Shown: piece by piece, positions 8,757 to 18,594 of the stretch | How positions within the stretch are numbered: position 1 is the first letter of the stretch | Layout of the letters: each line of letters begins with the position of its first letter | The notes under the pieces: generated by a model | The model's input: only the letters and a program-made list of their open reading frames with translations | Database searches by the model: none | Told to the model about the DNA's origin: nothing | Source of the DNA: Cupriavidus sp. P-10 | GTDB taxonomy: Bacteria; Pseudomonadota; Gammaproteobacteria; Burkholderiales; Burkholderiaceae | Reading direction: 5' to 3' | Assembly (NCBI RefSeq): GCF_003402535.2 | Contig: NZ_AP025172.1 | Coordinates: 1,116,001-1,180,000, forward strand | DNA length: 64,000 bases | Program-made: the position numbers and the translations under genes

Positions 8757-9106
8757 ATTCACGCCCCGTTGGAGAGAACCCGGTCCGGGCCGAAAGCGCG
8801 ATCCGATGCTCGCGTGCGTCCGCGCCACCGCCGAGGCATAAGTGCGTCAGAGGCTTGGAGGCGCGTCCTGCGCCAAGCCTCAAATGCTGTCCAGCGCGTG
8901 CCGCGAGCGCCTGCGCCCCGGCCTCAACAGTTTCTCATTCACGCCCAAGCACATTTGAGCAGGCTTTGTGCAGAGCATCCGGTTAGCGCATTGGGTGGTT
9001 CATAGTCCTCTCGCCGTGAATCGTGCCCCTGCTTCGGCGAGCCCTCGCGTTACGTTAATCCCCCAGGGGCGTCAGCGTCGGGGCCCGCGATTGTGAGAGC
9101 ATTCCT
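8757..9106. other. Intergenic region, no gene seen
   Basis: This stretch lies between the post-NIPSNAP hairpin and the promoter at 9107. It has only short overlapping open frames with no ribosome-binding site or recognisable domain. I see nothing functional in it. Confidence 0.5.
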
Positions 9107-9149
9107 TTGACAGTGGCGGCCAATCACGACTATAGTGCTAACGTTAGCA
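9107..9149 (+). promoter_or_regulatory. Sigma-70-like promoter with perfect LacI-type operator (site A)
   Basis: A consensus -35 box TTGACA (9107-9112) and a -10 box TATAGT (9131-9136), 18 bp apart, are overlapped by the perfect palindrome TGCTAACGTTAGCA (9136-9149). The same palindrome recurs around the LacI-type gene at 15564-16622, its likely binding protein. Transcription would run rightward into a small hypothetical gene and then ppc. No other gene is near, which makes this an apparently orphan member of the regulon. Confidence 0.7.
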
Positions 9150-9258
9150 AAAGCATGGGGGCGTTAGACGCTTAACACTGCAATGCAGCCGGGCCGAGCC
9201 TCGAAGGCAGGCTGTTGATCAATTCAGTAAGCACCTCCAGCGAGCCGGAAAGCTGCAG

Positions 9259-9612
9259 TTGACATCCCGAAGGGCAGTGAGCCCTTGTCACCCATATCTG
9301 TTAGGTGAAGGCACTGACGCGTTCATCACTTTATCTGTGACATTTGATCGCGCCAATTCCAGCGAGACGAAAGTGCAAATTAATCAAGGATCGTTAAGGT
9401 TTCTGGTTGAGAAGTGGTTCGGCAACTCCTCGTTTTCATCGCTACGGATAACCCGTGTGTTGCATTCCACACTGGGCAGAAATCATTGTGTGCATGTGGA
9501 ACTGCCTCGAACCGACAACCCGGTGGCTGTCTTTTTCTTTCGACATGACGACGGCAGTTGGAGCGTCTTTCCGCCGGAGATCAAACGCAGGTCGATGACG
9601 TCCGCCTGCTGA
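9259..9612 (+). CDS. Hypothetical protein
   Basis: This 117-residue frame has protein-like composition (for example AFITLSVTFDRANSSE and PVAVFFFRHDDGSWSVFP) but belongs to no family I recognise. Its base composition is clearly less GC-rich than ppc and other neighbours, which suggests foreign origin. Possible starts are a TTG at 9259, with GGAAAG about 6 bases upstream, or a GTG at 9280. It lies 110 bp downstream of the promoter with operator site A and 128 bp upstream of ppc. No signal peptide or membrane segment is evident. It could be a non-coding leader instead. Confidence 0.42.
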   Translation: MTSRRAVSPCHPYLLGEGTDAFITLSVTFDRANSSETKVQINQGSLRFLVEKWFGNSSFSSLRITRVLHSTLGRNHCVHVELPRTDNPVAVFFFRHDDGSWSVFPPEIKRRSMTSAC

Positions 9613-9740
9613 AAGACGAAGCCGATCGCGCAGCTGATAGCACCACCATTGGGCTGGTGGATTGTCTGAAGAGGTAATCGGGTCTGCGACTCGCACTCGG
9701 CAATGTCACATCAATTTGATTGAAAAGAATTTAGAATCCC

Positions 9741-12700
9741 ATGACGCAGCAAGCAGCACGCCCCGCAAGCCAGCGAAAATCCTCCGCCAATCGAGCAACT
9801 GACTCCCTGAAGGCAATCTCCGTTGCGATTCCTGTCGTCAACTCACCTGCGAGCGAAGCCGTCCCTGCCAAGGGCGCACCGACAGGCGTCGCAGATGACA
9901 CACGCCATGCTGTGCCAGAGATGAATGTCAAGTCAGCAACTGACGTGCCTAAAGCTCAGCCCCCTGGCGGCGCCGAGAAGGACCTGCCGCTGCGCGAGGA
10001 CATCCGCTTCCTAGGCCGCCTGCTGGGCGACTGCCTGCGCGAGCAGGAAGGCGATGCCGCCTTCGAGGTGGTCGAGACCATCCGCCAGACCGCGGTGCGC
10101 TTCCGCCGCGAGAACGACCGTGCCGCCGGCGCCGAGCTGGACCGGCTGCTCAAGCGCCTGTCGCGCGACCAGACCAACCAGGTGGTGCGCGCATTCAGCT
10201 ATTTCTCGCACCTGGCCAATATCGCCGAGGACCAGCACCACAACCGCCGCCGCCGCGTGCATGCGCTGGCCGGCTCGCCGCCGCAGGCCGGCAGCCTGCC
10301 GCACGCACTGGAGAAGATCGACGCCGCCGGCGTGACCGGCAAGCAGCTGCGCAAGTTCCTGGACGAAGCGCTGATCGTGCCGGTGCTGACCGCGCACCCG
10401 ACCGAAGTCCAGCGCAAGAGCATCCTGGACGCCGAGCGCGAGATCGCCCGCCTGCTGGCCGAGCGCGACCTGCCCATGACCGCGCGTGAGCGCGAGCACA
10501 ATACCGCTCAGCTGCGCGCCAAGGTCACCACGCTGTGGCAGACCCGCATGCTGCGCGACGCGCGCCTGACGGTGGCCGACGAGATTGACAACGCGCTGTC
10601 CTACTACCGCACCTGCTTCCTGCGCGGCATCCCGCAGCTGATGACGGAGCTGGAAGAAGATATCGCCGCGGTGTTCCCGACCACGCGCAAGCGCAAGGGC
10701 ACCCCGGGCACGCAGCCGGCACCGCTGGCGCCGTTCCTGCAGATGGGCTCGTGGATCGGTGGCGACCGCGACGGCAACCCCAACGTTACTGCCGAGACCC
10801 TGGAGCATGCCTCCAGCCAGCAGGCCCAGATGATCCTCGACTGGTACCTGGATGAAGTCCATGCGCTGGGCGCCGAACTGTCGATGTCGACGCTGATGGT
10901 CGACGCCAGCCCTGAGCTGCTGGCGCTGGCCGAGCGCTCGCCCGACCATTCCGAACACCGTGCCGACGAGCCGTACCGCCGCGCGCTGATCGGCATCTAC
11001 GCGCGCCTGGCCGCCACCTGCAAGACGCTGACCGGCCACGCCGCGCCGCGCCGCCCGGTGGCGCCGGCCGAGCCCTACGACAGCGCCGAGGCCTTCGCCG
11101 CCGACGTGCAGGTGGTGATCGACTCGCTGCGCGAAAACCACGGCCAGGCGCTGGCAGGCGCCCGCATCGACGCGCTGGCGCGTGCCATCGGCGTGTTCGG
11201 CTTCCACCTGGCGTCGGTCGACATGCGCCAGGTGTCGGACGTGCATGAGGCGGTCATCGCCGAGCTGTTCGCCGCCGCCGGCATCGCCCCGGACTATGCC
11301 GCGCTGTCCGAGCAGCGCAAGCTGGAGCTGCTGCTGGCCGAGCTGCGCCAACCGCGCCTGCTGACGCTGCCGTGGCACGAGTATTCCGAGCAGACCCGCA
11401 AGGAGCTGGCGATCTTTGCCGCCGCGCGCGAGCTGCGCAAGCGCTACGGCAAGCGCATCGCGCGCAACTACATCATCTCGCACACCGAGACCCTGTCGGA
11501 CCTGGTCGAGGTCATGCTGCTGCAGAAGGAGTCGGGCATGCTGCAAGGCACGCTGGGCAGCAAGACCGACCCGGCGCGCATGGAGCTGATGGTGATCCCG
11601 CTGTTCGAGACCATCGAGGACTTGCGCAACGCCGCCGGCATCATGCAGTCGCTGCTGGACCTGCCGGGCTTCGATTCGGTGATCGCGCACCATGGCGTCG
11701 AGCAGGAAGTGATGCTCGGCTATTCGGACTCCAACAAGGACGGCGGCTTCCTGACCTCCACCTGGGAGCTGTACAAGGCCGAACTGGAGCTGGTGCAGCT
11801 GTTCGAGGAGCGCAAGGTCAAGCTGCGCCTGTTCCATGGCCGCGGCGGCACCGTCGGCCGTGGCGGCGGCCCGACCTACGACGCGATCCTGTCGCAGCCG
11901 CCGGGCACCGTGAACGGCCAGATCCGCCTGACCGAGCAAGGCGAGATCATCAACAGCAAGTTCGCCAACGCCGAGATCGGCCGGCGCAACCTGGAGACGG
12001 TGGTCGCGGCCACGCTGGAAGCGTCGCTGCTGCCGCAGCAGAACGCGCCCAGGGACCTCGACATGTTCGAGGCGGTGATGCAGCAGCTGTCCGACCGCGC
12101 CTTCTCGGCCTACCGCGACCTGGTCTACGAGACCCCGGGCTTCAAGGATTACTTCTTCGCCACCACGCCGATCACCGAGATCGCCGACCTGAACCTGGGT
12201 TCGCGTCCGGCCTCGCGCAAGCTGATGGACAAGAAGCACCGCCGCATCGAAGACCTGCGGGCAATCCCCTGGGGCTTCTCGTGGGGCCAGTGCCGCCTGC
12301 TGCTGCCGGGCTGGTACGGCTTCGGCAGCGCAGTGAAGGCGTTGCTGGACAGCGCGCCGGACGACAAGGCACGCAAGTCCGCCGTCACCACGCTGCGCCG
12401 CATGGTCAAGGCCTGGCCGTTCTTCTCCACGCTGCTGTCCAACATGGACATGGTGCTGGCCAAGACCGACCTGGCGGTGGCTTCGCGTTATGCACAACTG
12501 TGCGATGACGCGGCGCTGCGCCGCACCGTGTTCAACCGCATCAGCAAGGAATGGCACCTGACCAGCGAGATGCTCGCGCTGATCACCGGGCACCAGGACC
12601 GGCTGGCGGACAACCCACTGCTGGCGCGCTCGATCAAGAACCGGTTTGCCTACCTGGATCCGCTGAACCACTTGCAGGTGGAGCTGCTCAAGCGCTACCG

Positions 12701-12791
12701 GGCGGGCAAGGATGGCGATGATATCCGCGTCCGGCGCGGCATCCACCTGACCATCAACGGGGTGGCAGCTGGTCTGCGCAACAGCGGCTGA
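9741..12791 (+). CDS. ppc: Phosphoenolpyruvate carboxylase
   Basis: This cytosolic enzyme makes oxaloacetate from PEP and bicarbonate, an anaplerotic reaction. The 1016-residue product shows the family signatures: [14 protein letters not shown] with the catalytic His (about 213-226), [13 protein letters not shown] (about 339-351), [16 protein letters not shown] (about 698-713) and the [17 protein letters not shown] loop. The C-terminus ends with the usual [11 protein letters not shown]. About 80 residues precede the conserved domain (start [11 protein letters not shown]). They are Ala/Ser/Pro-rich and coded with much lower GC than the rest, so the true start might lie further in. The ATG at 9741 lacks a strong Shine-Dalgarno. 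A LacI-type operator and promoter lie 590 bp upstream. Confidence 0.95.
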   Translation: MTQQAARPASQRKSSANRATDSLKAISVAIPVVNSPASEAVPAKGAPTGVADDTRHAVPEMNVKSATDVPKAQPPGGAEKDLPLREDIRFLGRLLGDCLREQEGDAAFEVVETIRQTAVRFRRENDRAAGAELDRLLKRLSRDQTNQVVRAFSYFSHLANIAEDQHHNRRRRVHALAGSPPQAGSLPHALEKIDAAGVTGKQLRKFLDEALIVPVLTAHPTEVQRKSILDAEREIARLLAERDLPMTAREREHNTAQLRAKVTTLWQTRMLRDARLTVADEIDNALSYYRTCFLRGIPQLMTELEEDIAAVFPTTRKRKGTPGTQPAPLAPFLQMGSWIGGDRDGNPNVTAETLEHASSQQAQMILDWYLDEVHALGAELSMSTLMVDASPELLALAERSPDHSEHRADEPYRRALIGIYARLAATCKTLTGHAAPRRPVAPAEPYDSAEAFAADVQVVIDSLRENHGQALAGARIDALARAIGVFGFHLASVDMRQVSDVHEAVIAELFAAAGIAPDYAALSEQRKLELLLAELRQPRLLTLPWHEYSEQTRKELAIFAAARELRKRYGKRIARNYIISHTETLSDLVEVMLLQKESGMLQGTLGSKTDPARMELMVIPLFETIEDLRNAAGIMQSLLDLPGFDSVIAHHGVEQEVMLGYSDSNKDGGFLTSTWELYKAELELVQLFEERKVKLRLFHGRGGTVGRGGGPTYDAILSQPPGTVNGQIRLTEQGEIINSKFANAEIGRRNLETVVAATLEASLLPQQNAPRDLDMFEAVMQQLSDRAFSAYRDLVYETPGFKDYFFATTPITEIADLNLGSRPASRKLMDKKHRRIEDLRAIPWGFSWGQCRLLLPGWYGFGSAVKALLDSAPDDKARKSAVTTLRRMVKAWPFFSTLLSNMDMVLAKTDLAVASRYAQLCDDAALRRTVFNRISKEWHLTSEMLALITGHQDRLADNPLLARSIKNRFAYLDPLNHLQVELLKRYRAGKDGDDIRVRRGIHLTINGVAAGLRNSG

Positions 12792-12877
12792 GGCAACGAG
12801 CGGTTAGCGCAGTCATGTGAAGCATTGGCTCCCGGGACAGGCACAGGATGGTGTGCCGGCCAAGCTGGAGCCAACTT

Positions 12878-13720
12878 TCAAAGCCTCGGCATCTCCGCGG
12901 GTGCTACCGCAAGGCCATCGATGCCGCTTCGCCTCACTGAATCGGCAAGAAATCCGTCCTCTCGCATTGCATCTAAGGCCGTGTTGATCAACGCCAACCG
13001 CTCCGGCCGATTCGAGGGGACCGCAATACTTTGCGCGACACCAAACAAGTTATCGGGCAACATGCGCAGTTGCGGCTCATTGCCCGCACTAGATGCGAGA
13101 CGTTGGCGACCGCCGGCGAAGGCGTCAACGGTTCCTTCACGGAGCCAGCGGAAAGGCTCCTGCATCGTATAGTCCGATGTGGCGCGCACCCTCGCGAACT
13201 TCAAATGCTGCTGCAACCACACGCCAACCGTATCGTCAGTGCTCACCCCAATCGTCTGGCCGGCTTGGTCGAGGTCATTGACTGAGGCAAGCGGCGAGTC
13301 TGCCCGGACCAATGCGCTCTGCTGTACCAGCACATACGTTTGCGAAAAGAGAACGCCGGAACGATCAGGATTCGGCGCCACAAATCCAATATCGGCGCTG
13401 CCATTCTTAACTGCATCCAACACTGACGCAGCGGTAGGAAGCAGCATAATCGTGATGGACACGTTAGCCCTGCGTCCCAATTCGCGTGTTATGTCCGCGA
13501 CCACGCCGGTGAAGGTACCAGTGACAGGATCGTGTCGCGCCTGGGCTACGTTCGCGACGATGTAGGCGGCTCTCAGGATCCCTGTTGGCGCGAGCGTGGC
13601 ATCGGCTGCGGTGGCATTGCCGGTTGGTATTGCCGCCAAAACCAGCAGCGCACGCAAGCGCCGGAGCGCCTTCGAGCTCCAAAGTGAAATCTTGTCGGGG
13701 GAGTCGGAATGTTGCGTCAT
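12878..13720 (-). CDS. Periplasmic substrate-binding protein, SBP_bac_3 type (amino-acid ABC-like)
   Basis: The 280-residue product has an N-terminal hydrophobic segment (RALLVLAAIPTGNATA) that serves as signal peptide or anchor. The family-3 solute-binding fold follows, with GTFTGVVADITRELGRRANV and the hinge and lobe segments ADIGFVAPNPDRSGVLFSQ and TIGVSTDDTVGVWLQQHL. It is typical of polar amino-acid or opine-like ligands. It stands alone with no ABC permease or ATPase beside it, convergent with ppc and followed upstream (on the minus strand) by a 263-bp gap to the porin. The ligand and the partner transporter are unknown. Confidence 0.82.
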   Translation of the reverse strand: MTQHSDSPDKISLWSSKALRRLRALLVLAAIPTGNATAADATLAPTGILRAAYIVANVAQARHDPVTGTFTGVVADITRELGRRANVSITIMLLPTAASVLDAVKNGSADIGFVAPNPDRSGVLFSQTYVLVQQSALVRADSPLASVNDLDQAGQTIGVSTDDTVGVWLQQHLKFARVRATSDYTMQEPFRWLREGTVDAFAGGRQRLASSAGNEPQLRMLPDNLFGVAQSIAVPSNRPERLALINTALDAMREDGFLADSVRRSGIDGLAVAPAEMPRL

Positions 13721-13983
13721 TGAGAATCTGCTTTTTCTAGGCGAAATGTAACGACTGGCAGCTGTTCTTTGCTACTAGAGGCAAACCTTCCGCGTCTGGC
13801 ATTCCGCAAGCGAGCCAAAGGAAAGGCGCCGCGGCTTTCTACCGGGCATTCGCTATCTACACTTATCGAACCAGGCCGAAGCGACGAGCCTCTGGGACGA
13901 ACTCAAAGTTTCGCCAGAGTGTTCATGCCTCTTCGCTCAATCGGATAGCTGGTGGCCCCGAAAGCCGGAGCCTTTCCTTGTGA

Positions 13984-15072
13984 TCAAAAGGTATGTCGGA
14001 TTCCGATCATCGTGCCAAACTGCGAACCACCGGGCGCAGGATTTGAGCCGGGGGCTCCCACACTTACCGATTGGGCAAGCTGGCCACTGTTATTGATATG
14101 CCCGATCGTGGCATAGACGGACGTTCTTTTGGAAAAATTGTACGCACCTCGCACCGTATAGAGGAAGGCGTGATTATCGCTGTTGCGATAGTCGAGATAA
14201 TACACTTCCCCTGACAGCGTGATGGCTGGGGTAATATCGTAAGCTGCCCCGGTATACCAGAGATTGCTTCTCGGCGTTGAACTGCCATCATTATTTCGGA
14301 GTATAACCCCGGTGCCGAGCTTGGCATTACCCAACAAAGCGTAGGCACCCAATGCCAGTCGCTTATCTGCAATACTGCTGCGGGTCAGTCCATTTGGCGC
14401 ACCGGTGCCGCCCCGCATGACATCGTACGCCGCCGAAATTCCCCAGGATGCTTGTTCGTAGAGAAGAAGAGCGGACCATTGCTGGCATGCCCTCGAGTCG
14501 GAAGGGTTCTCTCCAGCGCAGTTGGCGCTGGCTGCACCGGGAACCACCGCGCTATCACGTCCGAAGCTGTAAGTCCCGCCAACTGTCAATCCGCCAAATT
14601 TCCCTTTGTAGGAAATGGCGTTGTCAACCCTGGGGTTCGACAAGTATGGGTCGAGAGCGCCCGATCCGTAAATGTTTGCACCCAGGGTATCCGTATCCAG
14701 GGTACCCCAAAAGATCATCGAGTACTGCCGTCCGAACGCGACTTGCCCCCAAGGCCCGGAAAGACCAACCAGCGCTTGTCGACCGAACAGACGTCCACCC
14801 TGGCCGGAATTTCCGGCATCCGGCGCGAAGCCGGATTCGAGGACAAAAACGCTCTTGAGACCGCCCCCCAGATCTTCGGTTCCTCGCATACCCCATCGCG
14901 ACGGGGTTGTGCCGGTATTTGACGGAACGCGGAACAGACTATCTTTGCTGGCACCGACATTGCTTACATATTCGACACCACTGTCAATCACACCATACAA
15001 GGTGACAGACTGGGCGAAGGCAGATGCAGGGAAGATTGCCGCCGCCAGGAATACAGATTTCCAGTTCTTCAA
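13984..15072 (-). CDS. Gram-negative outer-membrane porin (OmpC/PhoE-like, Burkholderiales type)
   Basis: The 362-residue product starts with a clear signal peptide (VFLAAAIFPASAFA-QSVTLYG). It has the hallmarks of trimeric general porins of Burkholderiales: SVTLYGVIDSGVEYVSN at the mature N-terminus, SRWGMRGTEDLGGGLKSVFV, RLFGRQALVGLSGPWGQVAF and a C-terminal strand ending in phenylalanine (GIRHTF). It would let small anionic solutes cross the outer membrane. The start at 15072 is divergent from lacI, and operator site B overlaps a minus-strand promoter pointing at it, so it is probably the uptake pore of the LacI-controlled pathway. Confidence 0.93.
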   Translation of the reverse strand: MKNWKSVFLAAAIFPASAFAQSVTLYGVIDSGVEYVSNVGASKDSLFRVPSNTGTTPSRWGMRGTEDLGGGLKSVFVLESGFAPDAGNSGQGGRLFGRQALVGLSGPWGQVAFGRQYSMIFWGTLDTDTLGANIYGSGALDPYLSNPRVDNAISYKGKFGGLTVGGTYSFGRDSAVVPGAASANCAGENPSDSRACQQWSALLLYEQASWGISAAYDVMRGGTGAPNGLTRSSIADKRLALGAYALLGNAKLGTGVILRNNDGSSTPRSNLWYTGAAYDITPAITLSGEVYYLDYRNSDNHAFLYTVRGAYNFSKRTSVYATIGHINNSGQLAQSVSVGAPGSNPAPGGSQFGTMIGIRHTF

Positions 15073-15274
15073 TTTGTCTCACTCCTTCTCGAATTTATTT
15101 TTCCTTTGCAATTTCATGCAATCCACACTTTGAATTTATCCCGCCACCTTACCCCTTCAATTGCAATAAAAATCAATGCCTCATCCCCACCCCGGCCCCG
15201 CAAGGCCCTTCGCCACGGGACAGCCTTCAACTGCATGCAGCGTTCCGCGTTCAGATGGCCGAGACTGCAGTTTG

Positions 15275-15308
15275 TGCTAACGTTAGCTCACTGAATCTGG
15301 AAAGTCAA
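15275..15308 (-). promoter_or_regulatory. Porin promoter with LacI-type operator (site B)
   Basis: The operator is TGCTAACGTTAGCT (15275-15288), 13 of 14 matches to the consensus. On the minus strand TTGACT (15303-15308) is followed after 17 bp by TAACGT inside the operator, giving a promoter for the porin whose -10 element is buried in the palindrome. Repressor binding there would block polymerase. The same geometry is seen at 29626-29659. Confidence 0.65.
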
Positions 15309-15361
15309 AGACGGGATCACGATTTCCCCACGAAATCTGGCACCCTTAGCGGTTGTGGTCG

Positions 15362-15375
15362 TGCTAGCGTTAGCA
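15362..15375 (+). promoter_or_regulatory. LacI-type operator (site C) upstream of lacI-family gene
   Basis: TGCTAGCGTTAGCA matches the consensus at 13 of 14 positions. It lies 87 bp from site B and 189 bp upstream of the regulator start, a position suited to autoregulation or to looping with site B. I did not find a convincing -35/-10 pair for the regulator gene. Confidence 0.6.
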
Positions 15376-15563
15376 CGAACGCCTCGCAATTGCACGCCGA
15401 CGGTCTCGTCGCGGGCCACAGACTTCTGTGTGTCGCCCCATGGAGGACGCCCAAGCATTGGTCGAGGTCACCGCCTCTCCGATGCCTGCTGTGCACGTCA
15501 ATGCGCTTTGCTCAGTGCCACGAGCGTGCTATCGTTATACAAAACTGCCGCACCACAAGGCCC

Positions 15564-16622
15564 ATGGTCACAATCAAAGACATCGCCGCTCGCCTCAAGG
15601 TATCGCCCTCGACAGTAGGACGCGCACTCGCTGACGATTCGCGAATCAGTGAAGCTACCAAGCAGAAAGTGACTGAGGTCGCCAATGAAATGGGCTACGT
15701 GGCAAACCTTGCCGCGCGGATGATGCGAGGGGTATCCAGCAACCTCGTCGGCTTTGTCCTGCCGGACATTCGCAATGGTTTCTACTCAACGGTTGCCCAC
15801 GCGCTGTCAAAGTGCCTGCAACGCGGCGGCTTTCAGCTTACGCTCTCGGAAACCGATGACGACCGCCTGGTCGAGTTGCATCACATCCGCGAACTCACCA
15901 GTGCAAACGTTGCAGGCATCATTATTGTGCCGACAGCGAAGCCCCATCCCGATTCCGTCAAGTTGCTGAAGATGTTGCCGCACATCCAGTTGCTGCGCCG
16001 GCATGCGTCTCTGGGCGAACAGTGGTTCGGAATTGACGACACACAGGCGATTTACGAAGCAACCAGCCATCTCGTCCAGCTCGGTCACCATCGCATCGGA
16101 TACATCGGGCCCACGGATGAACTGCCGACAGGCTCAGCGCGCCTGAAAGGCTTCCATCAGGCGCTGCCTCGTGGCGAAAACGTCAATCCTGCCTTGGTGC
16201 AACTTGTTGCGCCCGGGTCGATCGACATCGGCCGGGAGGCCACGCGTCGTCTGCTGTCGCTACCGACCCCGCCAACAGCGATTGTTGCGGGATCGGTGCA
16301 AACAACGCAAGGTGTACTCGATGAGCTGACGGCGCAAGGAATCCGGGTACCCGACGATCTTTCCGTCGTCGGATTCGGCGACGAGATCGGATTCCGCTGG
16401 TGGGGACCCGGATTGACTACCGTCGGACTTCCCGTCTATGACCTGGCAACGGCGTGCGGTCTCTGGTTCGTGCATCAAATCAAGGACAACGCAATCACGT
16501 CTGCGCCCTACACTTCCATATCTCCCGCAACGCTCATCGTTCGTGGCAGCACGAAGCAACTCGCCCCGGCGCCAGGCCGACGGGCCGCGTCGCCGCGCCG
16601 CCGCACGGCTGTTGCTGGTTGA
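15564..16622 (+). CDS. LacI-family transcriptional regulator
   Basis: The 352-residue product begins with the LacI DNA-binding domain (VTIKDIAARLKVSPSTVGRA, then a hinge helix ending NLAARMMRG, residues 1-56). A PurR/RbsR-like ligand domain follows (LVGFVLPDIRNGFYSTVAHA; IVAGSVQTTQGVLDELTAQG; DDLSVVGFGDEIGFRWW). The frame stays open far upstream, but that part is not protein-like, and the ATG at 15564 places the helix-turn-helix at the usual position. Seven TGCTAACGTTAGCA-like sites around this gene and its neighbours are strong indirect evidence for a local regulon. The inducer is unknown; LacI-type regulators of this class usually sense sugars or sugar acids. Confidence 0.92.
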   Translation: MVTIKDIAARLKVSPSTVGRALADDSRISEATKQKVTEVANEMGYVANLAARMMRGVSSNLVGFVLPDIRNGFYSTVAHALSKCLQRGGFQLTLSETDDDRLVELHHIRELTSANVAGIIIVPTAKPHPDSVKLLKMLPHIQLLRRHASLGEQWFGIDDTQAIYEATSHLVQLGHHRIGYIGPTDELPTGSARLKGFHQALPRGENVNPALVQLVAPGSIDIGREATRRLLSLPTPPTAIVAGSVQTTQGVLDELTAQGIRVPDDLSVVGFGDEIGFRWWGPGLTTVGLPVYDLATACGLWFVHQIKDNAITSAPYTSISPATLIVRGSTKQLAPAPGRRAASPRRRTAVAG

Positions 16623-17045
16623 AACAGGCGAGGGGCACCCTCAGCGCAAGCATCGAACGCTAAGGCACGCCGCCCCTGGAGGGCTCATGCGCCCATCCAC
16701 TCGCGCTCGCAGCTTTCATGCCGCCGGCGCAACTGATCTACCAGTTCGGGCACCGCACTGAACAGATCGGCCAGCAGCCCCTGCGGCGCTGAAAATCGGT
16801 GACATCCGAGTTTTCACATCCTGGTCGAGTACCTTCACTTGGCCACCTTCTTAGCCATCAACTCCCCATGCCTATATCGGGATGCTTCGGCATCACCGCA
16901 CGGCCCGCGTCAGGTGCCTCACCTGCGGACAATCTCAAGCCTTGCACGGAAAGCCCGCGCATGGAGTCACCATCAGAGCCACCTTATTTGCGCCAACGAT
17001 AGCATTAAATGTACCGTGCCACAACTTCCGAAACCACATTGGAGG
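16623..17045. other. Intergenic region, no gene seen
   Basis: Between the LacI stop and the MFS promoter there are only short frames. A 40-codon minus-strand piece near 16680-16800 (QGLLADLFSAVPELVDQLRR) looks protein-like but has no start or family; it may be a remnant. Confidence 0.45.
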
Positions 17046-17097
17046 TTGACTGCACCGAGACACAGCACCTACACTAGCGTGAATGCTAACGTTCGCA
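17046..17097 (+). promoter_or_regulatory. Promoter with LacI-type operator (site D) for MFS operon
   Basis: A -35 TTGACT (17046-17051) and a -10 TACACT (17070-17075) are 18 bp apart. The operator TGCTAACGTTCGCA (17084-17097), 13 of 14 matches, covers the expected transcription start. The MFS gene begins 81 bp further on. Confidence 0.65.
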
Positions 17098-17178
17098 CAA
17101 CGCAGAAGGTACCACACCCATGCGCGGCGGGGCACGGCTGCATTTAAGACTACATAACCGCAATGAGAGGAGACACTC

Positions 17179-18471
17179 ATGACTGCTTTCCACCACGATG
17201 CCGGCTATGAGCGCAGGACGCTCGTACTGCTGGGCCTCAGCTTCGGGCTGGTAGGTTTTGACCGTTGGCTGATGGCACCGCTTTTTCCGCACATGATGCG
17301 CGAACTGGGCCTGAATTTTTCGCAGCTGGGCAGCATGATCGGAGTACTCGGCGTCGCTTGGGGACTGTGGTCTATTGCCATGGGCCCGCTCTCGGACCGG
17401 ATCGGCAGACGGAAGATCCTCGTGGTCACGATGGTTGCCTTCTCATTGCTTTCTTGCCTGTCCGGCTTTGCCTCCGGCTTCATGAGCCTGATGCTGCTGC
17501 GCGCCGCGATGGGGGTGGCGGAGGGTACCTTTACCCCCGCGAGCCTCGCCGCCAACAGCGAAGCGTCGCTGCCAGCCCGGCGCGGACTGAACCTGGGACT
17601 CCAACTGAGCATGATGCCGCTGATGGGCCTCGGCCTCGCCCCCATCGTGGCCACGCAGCTGTTGCAGGTCGTACCCTCCTGGCACTGGGTATTCACCATC
17701 TCCGCGGTACCGGGCCTGATCATCGCCGCCCTCATCTGGCGCTGCATTCATGACCGCAGCGCCGCCGCGCCCGCCGCAGCGGCCGCAGACCACGCAGGCA
17801 AGCCGCGCTGGACCGAACTACTGGTCCGCCGCAATGTCATTGTCGCAACCGCCGCGATCCTGTGCGCCATGAGCGGCATTTTCGTCATCGGGGCGATGGT
17901 ACCCACCTATCTGGTTACCGTACTGCACCTCGATACGCAGAGCATGGGATTTGTCGCCTCGGCCGTCGGCTTTGGCGGCTTCTTCGGCTCGTTTTGCCTG
18001 GCGGGTATCTCCGACTACATCGGCCGTCGGCCCACGGCCCTGATTGCCTTCGCCGCCGCTGCCGTGCTGCTGTACTTCTTCTCGTGCACCGGATCCAATC
18101 CCAAACTGCTGTTTGCCCTCCTGTTCGGCGTGGCCTTCTTCGCGATCGGCTTGCTCAGCCTGCTCAGCGGCCCGGTGGCAACCGAAGCTGCGCCTCCCGG
18201 CCTCGTCGCTTCCACCATCGGTCTCGTTTCAGGCGTGGGCGAAATCTTCGGCGGCGGCGTCGCGCCAGTCATTGCCGGATTCGTGGGGCAGCATTTCGGT
18301 CTCGCCCGTACCCTCGATTTCGCCCTTTACAGCCTTATCGCTGGCGCGGCGATCGCTGTACTTCTCGTCGAGACCGCCCCACGCCGCCGCGCAGCAGGTG
18401 TCGCCGCCAGCCATGCAACCGAAGACGTCCTCGTCAGCATCACACCCAATCAGGAACGCTCTCTTCCCTGA
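17179..18471 (+). CDS. MFS transporter, probably aromatic- or hydroxy-acid/H+ symporter
   Basis: The 430-residue product has about 12 predicted membrane helices in two halves joined by a loop near residues 195-210. The MFS signature between helices 2 and 3 reads GPLSDRIGRRKILV, and its second-half counterpart is GISDYIGRRPTALI. Overall it resembles the aromatic acid/H+ symporter or related acid transporters, but no substrate-defining residue can be claimed. Its ATG follows GAGAGGAGA. It is the first gene of an operon with a FAH-family hydrolase, a D-2-hydroxyacid dehydrogenase and an APH-fold kinase, driven from a promoter with LacI-type operator D. Import of the pathway substrate across the inner membrane is the likely role. 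Confidence 0.9.
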   Translation: MTAFHHDAGYERRTLVLLGLSFGLVGFDRWLMAPLFPHMMRELGLNFSQLGSMIGVLGVAWGLWSIAMGPLSDRIGRRKILVVTMVAFSLLSCLSGFASGFMSLMLLRAAMGVAEGTFTPASLAANSEASLPARRGLNLGLQLSMMPLMGLGLAPIVATQLLQVVPSWHWVFTISAVPGLIIAALIWRCIHDRSAAAPAAAAADHAGKPRWTELLVRRNVIVATAAILCAMSGIFVIGAMVPTYLVTVLHLDTQSMGFVASAVGFGGFFGSFCLAGISDYIGRRPTALIAFAAAAVLLYFFSCTGSNPKLLFALLFGVAFFAIGLLSLLSGPVATEAAPPGLVASTIGLVSGVGEIFGGGVAPVIAGFVGQHFGLARTLDFALYSLIAGAAIAVLLVETAPRRRAAGVAASHATEDVLVSITPNQERSLP

Positions 18472-18512
18472 AACTTCCTAGCCCAGCTGAGTCGGATCCG
18501 ATGCACATAGTC

Positions 18513-18542
18513 TGGACCACCCCCGAAGGCGGTGGTGGTCCA
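18513..18542. other. Intra-operon hairpin
   Basis: TGGACCACCCCC (18513-18524) pairs with GGTGGTGGTCCA (18531-18542) at 11 of 12 positions around a 6-base loop, in the 123-bp gap between the MFS and FAH genes. No T-run follows, so attenuation or mRNA processing is as likely as termination. Confidence 0.4.
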
Positions 18543-18594
18543 AACTACCCCAACATGCGCAGTCCGTCGACCACCACATCTTGCCAAGACCGTC

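Noticed and set aside
10011..12746. Long antisense open frame (911 codons) opposite ppc
   Set aside because: It is the shadow of a high-GC, strongly codon-biased gene; its His/Gln/Arg-rich composition matches no protein family.
15024..15563. Extended N-terminus of the LacI-type gene, 180 codons before the start used
   Set aside because: It covers operators B and C and the porin promoter, and is not protein-like; the helix-turn-helix must lie at the N-terminus.
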